From an uncultured Bacillaceae bacterium (lineage in GTDB: Bacteria > Bacillota > Bacilli > Bacillales > Alkalibacillaceae), in the NCBI GenBank assembly GCA_937958375.1, contig CALGNY010000232.1, positions 1 to 11,824 of the forward strand: a stretch of 11,824 nucleotides of DNA. Reading direction: 5' to 3'. Positions 7,369-11,824 of this stretch are shown here, piece after piece (the stretch's first letter is position 1; each line of letters starts with the position of its first letter). The position numbers and the translations under genes are program-made. Below the pieces are notes generated by a model, which saw only the letters and a list, made by a program, of their open reading frames with translations, was not told the DNA's origin and did not search any database.

Positions 7369-7665
7369 TCAGTCTCGGTAACGCTTACCAAATACAGCTT
7401 TTTCCAAATTCGATAATCGTTGCAGCACATCCGCATTCACTTGGGTACGTGGCATGGCACCTCCGCCAGTACCACTTGAGCTCGCAGCTGTCAAACGACT
7501 GACTTCTTCTTTCAAGCGATTGATTTCTTTTTGAAATATCTCATAATCTTGTATGATCAAATCCAAAAAATCATCGACCTCATCTTGATTATACCCTCGC
7601 ATACCTGTTTTGAATTCCTTGTCCAAAATTTCCTGTGATGTTAAGTTAATCCCTTTCACAAACAT
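7369..7665 (-). CDS. gpsB: Cell division regulator GpsB
   Basis: A 98-aa DivIVA-like cytosolic adaptor that links penicillin-binding proteins, notably PBP1, to the division machinery. The N-terminal domain carries LTSQEILDKEFKTGMRGY and DEVDDFLDLII, the membrane- and partner-binding region, followed by a heptad coiled coil (about 38-60). After a Gly/Ser/Ala linker comes the C-terminal oligomerisation block DVLQRLSNLEKAVFGKRY. Length equals that of B. subtilis GpsB. Start: the ATG at 7665 aligns with the family N-terminus but is only three bases from GGAGG. The GTG six bases further in has nine-base spacing and would give a protein two residues shorter. It lies 26 bp after ypsA and before rnpB, and its client class, a class A PBP (ponA), is encoded elsewhere in this window. 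Confidence 0.95.
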   Translation of the reverse strand: MFVKGINLTSQEILDKEFKTGMRGYNQDEVDDFLDLIIQDYEIFQKEINRLKEEVSRLTAASSSGTGGGAMPRTQVNADVLQRLSNLEKAVFGKRYRD

Positions 7666-7691
7666 CCACCTCCACTTACAGTCCAAAGCGT

Positions 7692-8246
7692 TTATTCATA
7701 AAACTCAGCCATTTCCCTCGAAATTTCCTCAAGGGTAAATGAAGAAATGACATCCACTTCATACGTATGCGACTCTTGATACTTTCTTGCCAATTGTTCA
7801 AAATATTTTGGAGAGCCGCCGAATTCTTCTTCATAAACCAAGATACAAGCATCGGTCTTTTCGATAAACCATTTATTTTTGATTTCATATTGGCTAGGAT
7901 GCTCGTAAGGCTTGTTCATCAACGGTTGAAAAAAATCTGCCTGTTGGATCATTTGATAATATCTTTCCTGTACAGGCTCTTTCCATACTTTTTCTTGATC
8001 TTCAAACGGTGGAACAATCGCTACGTTAAGCGGGTTGTCCTTCTTTAGCTCCTGTATGACCTCAAATGTCCACATTTCAACCCCAGGCTGCCCCGAAAGC
8101 AAAACCCACTCCGCCCCTTCTTCCATATAGCGTATGAGCGAGCGCCTGATTGATTCCTTCACAACCTTAATTTTTTCATCTTTTTCATTTCTGATATTCA
8201 ATTCATATGGTTTATAACCGGTTACGGTGATTGCGTTCCTTTTCAT
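7692..8246 (-). CDS. ypsA: YpsA family protein (DUF1273, SLOG superfamily)
   Basis: A 184-aa cytosolic protein of the YpsA/DUF1273 family, whose Rossmann-like SLOG fold is predicted to bind a nucleotide-type ligand. Seen here: the N-terminal strand ITVTGYKPYEL, the glycine-rich loop WVLLSGQPGVEMW (about 47-59), VAIVPPFEDQEKVWKEP, and a C-terminal block with KTDACILVYEEEFGGSPKY. Reports tie homologues to cell division and stress in Firmicutes, but the ligand is unknown. The start matches the family N-terminus. No Shine-Dalgarno precedes it; instead an extended -10 (TGTTATACT) ends six bases before the ATG, so the mRNA may be leaderless. It follows the cdd terminator and leads into gpsB 26 bp away. 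Confidence 0.9.
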   Translation of the reverse strand: MKRNAITVTGYKPYELNIRNEKDEKIKVVKESIRRSLIRYMEEGAEWVLLSGQPGVEMWTFEVIQELKKDNPLNVAIVPPFEDQEKVWKEPVQERYYQMIQQADFFQPLMNKPYEHPSQYEIKNKWFIEKTDACILVYEEEFGGSPKYFEQLARKYQESHTYEVDVISSFTLEEISREMAEFYE

Positions 8247-8252
8247 AATACC

Positions 8253-8261
8253 AGTATAACA
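8253..8261 (-). promoter_or_regulatory. Extended -10 promoter for ypsA-gpsB, probably leaderless
   Basis: The minus strand reads TGTTATACT, a TGn extension plus a near-consensus -10 (TATACT, 8258-8253), then GGTATT and the ypsA ATG. Standard spacing places +1 on the A of the start codon at 8246. It directly abuts the cdd terminator T run, so ypsA needs its own promoter. No -35 match is seen 17 bp upstream. Confidence 0.5.
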
Positions 8262-8287
8262 AAAAAAGAGCTAGATTTCTCTAGCCC
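8261..8287 (-). terminator. Intrinsic terminator after cdd
   Basis: On the minus strand GGGCTAGA (8287-8280) pairs with TCTAGCTC (8275-8268) over a GAAA loop, an 8-bp stem with one G-T pair, followed by seven Ts (8267-8261). It lies 20 bases after the cdd stop and closes the yppC-yppE-cdd group. Confidence 0.9.
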
Positions 8288-8307
8288 TTCTGTCATATTT
8301 CTTTTGC

Positions 8308-8718
8308 TTACTCGCCTTGTCCTGATTCTAAGTCATCTGGATTGAATGAGAACGGCAACAAGTCACCCACCGTCGTTTCATTCATTTCTCCGTCCCGATT
8401 ACTGATGTATACCGGTAATTCTTCTGGGAAAAACTCAGCCATCACTTGCCTGCACGAACCACAAGGCGGTACCGGACGATCCGTATTGGCGATGACGGCA
8501 ATACTTTGAAAGTCTCTTTCTCCCTCTGAGATCGCTTTGAAAATCGCAACACGCTCTGCACAACAGGTAACTGGAAAGGCAGCGTTTTCGATGTTGCAGC
8601 CTTGATACACGTTTCCGTTTGCAGTCAATACAGCAGCTCCGACTGGAAATTTAGAATAAGGGACATAGGCCTGCTGCAACATTTCCTTTGCTTTTTCTAT
8701 TAATTGCTGTTTGTCCAT
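8308..8718 (-). CDS. cdd: Cytidine deaminase
   Basis: A 136-aa zinc enzyme that deaminates cytidine and deoxycytidine to uridine and deoxyuridine in pyrimidine salvage; it acts in the cytosol as a homotetramer. The motif TCCAERVA supplies the zinc ligand Cys53 and the proton-shuttling Glu55, and PPCGSCRQ supplies Cys86 and Cys89. GCNIENAAF holds the ribose-binding residues. Length and residue numbering match B. subtilis Cdd. The ATG at 8718 is preceded by AAAGGGAGAG at good spacing. It sits 37 bp after yppE and is followed by a strong terminator. The usual Bacillus location is between dgkA and era, so this placement is unusual. Confidence 0.97.
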   Translation of the reverse strand: MDKQQLIEKAKEMLQQAYVPYSKFPVGAAVLTANGNVYQGCNIENAAFPVTCCAERVAIFKAISEGERDFQSIAVIANTDRPVPPCGSCRQVMAEFFPEELPVYISNRDGEMNETTVGDLLPFSFNPDDLESGQGE

Positions 8719-8755
8719 GTATACTCTCCCTTTCGTGTATAAAACAACTCAAGGC

Positions 8756-9103
8756 TTATTTTTTATCATTTAAGATCAAATCAAAATTATATAAAACTGA
8801 GTGATACAATTCCATAAACCGTTTTCGTCTGACATCATGAAAATAACTATGTAGGATCATGATTTCAAGATTATCTTTCGTGTTTTGGATCTGGTTCGGG
8901 AAAATCGGCAGCTTATGAACCAGGCTGTGGGCGTCTTCCTCCCACTTTTCGATTTGCTCAAACAGTGGTCCTCCCTCTGTTTTTACGATCTCAAAATCAT
9001 CATAGTCTTTTCGGTTGAACTTCCTGCCTTCTAAATACTGGTGCAATAAATCTTCCAGCAAATTTTCTTTTAAATCTTTCGTAAAGGCTAAGAACTCTTC
9101 CAT
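8756..9103 (-). CDS. yppE: YppE family protein (DUF1798)
   Basis: A 115-aa, strongly charged, predicted all-helical soluble protein matching the YppE/DUF1798 family of Bacillales. It is recognised from the helix EEFLAFTKDLKENLLE, the middle block KWEEDAHSLVHKL and the C-terminal HDVRRKRFMELYHSVLY. No enzymatic motif, signal peptide or membrane segment is present, and the function is unknown. The order yppC, small ORF, yppE supports the assignment, since yppE and yppC are near neighbours beside recU-ponA in B. subtilis. The Shine-Dalgarno AGGTGA lies six bases before the ATG, but both it and the ATG are part of a 12-bp hairpin with the upstream sequence. cdd starts 37 bp after its stop. Confidence 0.85.
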   Translation of the reverse strand: MEEFLAFTKDLKENLLEDLLHQYLEGRKFNRKDYDDFEIVKTEGGPLFEQIEKWEEDAHSLVHKLPIFPNQIQNTKDNLEIMILHSYFHDVRRKRFMELYHSVLYNFDLILNDKK

Positions 9104-9132
9104 TATTCATCACCTACCATGTGATGATAATG
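9101..9132 (-). promoter_or_regulatory. Hairpin covering the yppE ribosome binding site and start codon
   Basis: On the minus strand CATTATCATCAC (9132-9121) pairs with GTGATG-A-ATAATG (9113-9101) over the loop ATGGTAG. All 12 pairs are Watson-Crick, with one bulged A. The final ATG is the yppE start, and the Shine-Dalgarno AGGTGA lies partly in the loop and partly in the stem. This would reduce yppE initiation unless opened. Confidence 0.55.
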
Positions 9133-9162
9133 TACCATGAAAACTCCTTACACGCCAATGTC

Positions 9163-9294
9163 TTAGTCGTTTTTTACTTTGGGGTTCGAAAAAAATCGGT
9201 TCTCCAAAATCGTCAATTCTTTTTCCAAACGACCAAGTGACTTCAACAATAGTTCTTTTCTGACATGCTCTTCTTTGATAATCGGTTTTTTCAT
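9163..9294 (-). CDS. Small 43-aa hypothetical protein between yppC and yppE
   Basis: A short frame encoding 43 aa, beginning MKKPIIKEEHVRKEL and ending NPKVKND. It is supported by a strong Shine-Dalgarno GGAGGG six bases before the ATG, by its position inside the yppC-yppE-cdd group, and by an overall basic, helix-forming composition. The middle (about 9-34) is amphipathic with Leu at heptad-like spacing (KELLLKSLGRLEKELTIL), suggesting a short coiled coil. No signal peptide, membrane span or cysteine is present. I do not recognise a family. The ypp cluster of B. subtilis contains other small unknown genes, so this may be a lineage-specific member. It starts 110 bp after the yppC stop and ends 59 bp before yppE. 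Confidence 0.65.
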   Translation of the reverse strand: MKKPIIKEEHVRKELLLKSLGRLEKELTILENRFFSNPKVKND

Positions 9295-9404
9295 CGTAAT
9301 CCCTCCAATTTTGATTCTTGCCTTACTTAAACATTTTCCGTTACACGGTGAAAGTCCTTCACTTCAGACAAAACTAGAAGGAAAGCGACAAAGGTTCCGA
9401 TCAT

Positions 9405-10368
9405 TCACTTTTTCTCAACAAATACAGATTTCGTCTGTTCCATCGTTTCCGTCAAACTCGCTAACCATTTTCGTTTTTGATAAAACATGTGGCCAATCGG
9501 TTCAATCGGTTTCGATTTCGGTTGTGCAAACCACTTCTTCTTTACCTTTTGTTGATTTTTCCAGTCTGTTCGCCGTGCTGACAGGTGGTGATTCGTCATA
9601 GAGAATGCTTGTTCTAACGTTGGTGAGTCACTGTCGATGTCAGGCAATTTATTTTCATATTCGGCTCGACTGCCGGTCACGCGTACCTGATCCGAAAACT
9701 GTTTAAACGCCTGGTGCAAAGTGGTATCAAATAATATGGTTGCGATTCTCTTACCAAAATCAATCCGTTTGGTCACGTTCTTGAAACGAGGCACAAATCC
9801 ACCATATAAATCCCCTTTAAGTGTCGGGAGCAAGACGGCATTCATATGGAGTATTTCCTGAAGATGAAAAGGTAGTCGTTTAAACACTTTTTTGTCGTAT
9901 GGATCTTGTTCAATAATCGGATGCTGAATCAAATTCTGTTCATTGATAATTTGCGCGTAAAGCAATCGTTCTTTATTTTTCCATCGATAAAAATGATACC
10001 ATTCTTCTTCCATGAAGGTGGAGACATGAAAATACTTCAACAAAAAGAACATCGGCCGATTTTGTTCCAATGATAATTGATAGATGAGTAGTTGAGGGTA
10101 TGCATCCTGGAAAATGTACCAATTGGCGCTTTCGTACGTTAAATACAAGGACTTGACCTCTTGTTTGGACAATAGATTTTGGAATGTTTCTGTTTTTAGA
10201 TCGGTCATGTTCCAACCCGCATTCCTTGAAACGACCCCCGCCAAAAACGCCCAGCAAACTTCAGGATGTTGATCGAAAAAAATCAAAATAGGCTTTCGTT
10301 CTCGATACATTGTTTTGATTATGTTTCTCGGTTTGCTCATTAATATAATGAATCCACAGTTGCATCAT
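9405..10368 (-). pseudogene. yppC: YppC family protein (DUF2515), split by a +1 frameshift
   Basis: A homologue of B. subtilis YppC (DUF2515, unknown function), here in two frames. The start with a proper Shine-Dalgarno (AGGAAGG 10380-10374, then ATGATG at 10368/10365) reads MMQLWIHYINEQTE and continues to NNVSRTKAYFDFF, which is the family N-terminus. It then hits a stop 7 codons after the seven-T run at 10282-10276. The remaining protein, from DQHPEVCWAFLAGVV and SRNAGWNMTDLK to the stop at 9405, is in another frame and appears complete. Removing one T joins them as SRTKAYFDFFDQHPEVCWAF and gives 320 aa. The apparent 311-aa frame from the ATG at 10340 has no ribosome binding site and an unrelated first 20 residues. 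This may be a true mutation, a homopolymer sequencing error, or slippage-dependent expression. Confidence 0.8.
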
Positions 10369-10428
10369 ATGAACCTTCCTTTTTGCCATTCTTTTTAGCT
10401 AGTATGGACAACTATTTTCAACTGAAAA

Positions 10429-10463
10429 CCTATTTTGTGTGAGAAAACCGACCGGTAAATAGG
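10429..10463. repeat. Nested inverted repeat in the yppC-recU divergent region
   Basis: CCTATTT (10429-10435) and AAATAGG (10457-10463) are perfect inverted copies. They enclose a second palindrome, ACCGACCGGT (10447-10456). A further palindrome, TTTTCA-AC-TGAAAA, lies at 10415-10428. All fall between the divergent yppC and recU genes and could be operators. There is no T tract, so it is not a terminator. Confidence 0.35.
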
Positions 10464-10508
10464 AATCTTTCTGAATATCTGATAAAATGAAAGAAGCAAA
10501 ACATACGT

Positions 10509-10538
10509 TTGATTTCATTTTTAACCAATTTGTAAAAT
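10509..10538 (+). promoter_or_regulatory. Candidate sigma-A promoter for recU-ponA
   Basis: TTGATT (10509-10514) and TAAAAT (10533-10538) are separated by 18 bp. A second candidate, the extended -10 TGATACAAT (10556-10564), lies closer to the gene but lacks a -35. Either would transcribe recU; sequence alone does not decide between them. Confidence 0.4.
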
Positions 10539-10593
10539 ATGCGGCCAGACGTTTTTGATACAATGATGAAAGGTTATTGAAAGGTAGATGAAG

Positions 10594-11196
10594 ATGAATT
10601 ACCCAAATGGGAAAAAAGTGACGAACCGCTCTTTTAACCAGAAAACCGAAACAAAGAACCCTTATGGAAATCGAGGAATGACCCTCGAAAAAGAGATTGT
10701 TGAAACGAATAATTATTATTTAGATATGAATCTAGCAGTCATCCATAAAAAACCGACACCCGTTCAAGTGGTACAGGTCGATTACCCGAGAAGGAGTGCG
10801 GCTGTCATTAAAGAAGCCTACTATCGTCGACCATCCACCACAGATTTCAACGGGTTATATAAAGGAAAGTATATTGACTTTGAAGCGAAAGAAACGAATA
10901 ATAAAACGTCCCTTCCATTCGCAAACATTCATGAACACCAGGTGCAACATATGCGAAAAGTGGATGAACACGGGGGGATTTGTTTCTTCATCATTCGCTT
11001 CAAACCGCTGAATGAAACTTTTCTTTTGCCAATACGTCCATTTATACGAGTTTGGGATACAGAATTTGATGGGAAAAGAAAATCGTTGCCCTACTCATTC
11101 GTCAAAGAATACGGTTATGAAATACCTTTCTCACTACAAGCGAAAGTCGATTATATTAAAGTTGTCGAAAAGGTATACATTAACGGAGGAGAATAG
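10594..11196 (+). CDS. recU: Holliday junction resolvase RecU
   Basis: A 200-aa homodimeric endonuclease that cleaves four-way DNA junctions during recombinational repair and chromosome segregation. Family blocks in order: YPNGKKV, YGNRGMTLEKEIVETN, IHKKPTPVQVVQVDYP, AAVIKEAYYRRPSTTDFNG, and YIDFEAKETNNKTS. The metal-binding and catalytic residues Asp84, Glu97 and Lys99 correspond to Asp88, Glu101 and Lys103 of B. subtilis RecU. The disordered N-terminal arm is present. Two ATGs six bases apart follow AAAGG; the second (10594) has 9-base spacing and matches the family N-terminus, while the first (10588) has 3. It is followed by ponA after two bases, the conserved recU-ponA operon of Bacilli. 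Confidence 0.96.
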   Translation: MNYPNGKKVTNRSFNQKTETKNPYGNRGMTLEKEIVETNNYYLDMNLAVIHKKPTPVQVVQVDYPRRSAAVIKEAYYRRPSTTDFNGLYKGKYIDFEAKETNNKTSLPFANIHEHQVQHMRKVDEHGGICFFIIRFKPLNETFLLPIRPFIRVWDTEFDGKRKSLPYSFVKEYGYEIPFSLQAKVDYIKVVEKVYINGGE

Positions 11197-11198
11197 AT

Positions 11199-11824
11199 AT
11201 GACTGAAGAACCAAAAAGCCGTAAAGCAAAGAAAAAAAATAATAAAAAGAAGAAAAAATTTAGTTGGAAGAAACTTTTTATGTCCCTATTGATTCTCGGT
11301 TTGGTTGGAGCCGTAGTTGTCATTGGGGTTGTCATTTCATTTATAAGTGATGCACCAGAATTGGATGCAGAGCAACTCGAAGACCCCCTCTCCACCACCA
11401 TCGTGGACCGGAACGGGGACTTCATCGCCGATTTAGGTGCAGAAAAAAGACGTAAGATCAGCTATGATGATTTATCACAAGTGTTGGAAGATGCAGTACT
11501 CGCAACCGAAGATGTCCGTTTCTGGGACCATAGCGGAGTCGATGTCCGTCGTTCTGCTGCTGCCGTCCTCGCGAATATTACCGACGGATTCGGTTCGCAA
11601 GGTGGTAGTACGATTACCCAGCAAGTCGTGAAGAACTCATTTTTGACGACCGATAAAACGATGAAACGGAAAATCCAAGAGCAATACTTAGCGTTGCAAC
11701 TTGAACGAAATTACTCAAAAGAACAAATCTTGATGATGTACCTAAATAAAATCTATTATGGAAATGGCTTATATGGTGTCTCTAAAGCATCTGAAGTTTA
11801 TTTTGGTAAGCGAGACCTTGAGGA
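11199..11824 (+). CDS. ponA: Class A penicillin-binding protein PBP1 (partial, 5' part)
   Basis: The first 208 codons of a bifunctional peptidoglycan glycosyltransferase/transpeptidase; the 3' part lies beyond the window. The N-terminus has a Lys-rich cytoplasmic tail (8-25), then a signal-anchor membrane helix (about 27-49), and then the start of the GT51 glycosyltransferase domain. GT51 motif 1 is ATEDVRFWDHSGVD, with catalytic Glu104. Motif 2 is QGGSTITQQ (134-142). Motif 3 is RKIQEQYLALQLE, and motif 4 is ILMMYLNKIYYGNGLYGV. The ATG at 11199 is two bases after the recU stop, with GGAGGAG seven bases upstream. The transpeptidase domain cannot be assessed. GpsB, encoded in this window, is a known partner of PBP1 in B. 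subtilis. Confidence 0.96.
   Translation, partial: MTEEPKSRKAKKKNNKKKKKFSWKKLFMSLLILGLVGAVVVIGVVISFISDAPELDAEQLEDPLSTTIVDRNGDFIADLGAEKRRKISYDDLSQVLEDAVLATEDVRFWDHSGVDVRRSAAAVLANITDGFGSQGGSTITQQVVKNSFLTTDKTMKRKIQEQYLALQLERNYSKEQILMMYLNKIYYGNGLYGVSKASEVYFGKRDLE

Noticed and set aside
9336..9365. Short inverted repeat GTGAA/TTCAC as a yppC terminator
   Set aside because: Only five base pairs and no T tract on either strand.
9327..9404. 25-codon minus-strand frame (MIGTFVAFLLVL...) starting directly after the yppC stop
   Set aside because: The adjacent start allows coupling, but there is no real Shine-Dalgarno and the length is too short to judge; not supported without conservation.
9179..9601. 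Plus-strand 140-codon frame
   Set aside because: It is antisense to the yppC 3' end and to the 43-aa gene, with low-complexity Ser/Phe-rich content and no ribosome binding site.
9405..10340. Intact 311-aa yppC beginning at the ATG at 10340
   Set aside because: No ribosome binding site precedes this ATG, its first 20 residues do not fit the family, and the family N-terminus with a good Shine-Dalgarno is found in another frame directly upstream.

Overview
The window looks like a chromosomal segment of a low-to-moderate G+C Gram-positive bacterium of the family Bacillaceae (Bacillus/Halobacillus-like). The support is strong purine-rich Shine-Dalgarno sequences, a B-type (Bacillus) RNase P RNA, and a gene neighbourhood matching the Bacillus subtilis ypb/yps/ypp region: gpsB next to rnpB and ypsC, ypsA, yppE, yppC, recU and ponA. 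I see no transposase, phage gene, CRISPR array, tRNA or rRNA.

Layout. Bases 1-309 are a non-coding array of about six 51-bp tandem repeats with internal inverted repeats. A plus-strand pair follows: a queuosine-precursor transporter (ypdP/yhhQ family) preceded by a candidate preQ1-I riboswitch, and a DUF4256 gene. A 12-bp hairpin (1721-1750) separates these from a minus-strand run of closely packed genes. In transcription order the run is ypsA, gpsB, rnpB (RNase P RNA), ypsC (THUMP rRNA methyltransferase), an M32 carboxypeptidase (ypwA), bpsA (type III polyketide synthase), bpsB (pyrone methyltransferase) and a two-domain mercaptopyruvate sulfurtransferase-like gene. From ypsC to the sulfurtransferase the gaps are 1 bp, 18 bp, a 1-bp overlap and 17 bp, so this is very probably one operon.

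Upstream of ypsA lies another minus-strand group: yppC, a 43-aa small ORF, yppE and cdd (cytidine deaminase), ended by a clear intrinsic terminator at 8261-8287. yppC is split by a single extra T in a seven-T run. Its real N-terminus and Shine-Dalgarno are in a different frame from the rest of the protein. recU and the 5' part of ponA (truncated by the window edge) are transcribed divergently on the plus strand, as a Holliday-junction-resolvase / class A penicillin-binding-protein operon.

The cargo is mostly core: tRNA and rRNA modification (queuosine salvage, ypsC), tRNA processing (rnpB), cell division and cell-wall synthesis (gpsB, ponA, perhaps ypsA), recombination (recU) and pyrimidine salvage (cdd). 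bpsA-bpsB is a small secondary-metabolite module for alkylpyrones. I found no unknown multi-gene system. The unusual items are regulatory or structural: the repeat array, a divergent preQ1 motif, a possibly leaderless ypsA mRNA, a hairpin that would bury the yppE start codon, and the yppC frameshift.
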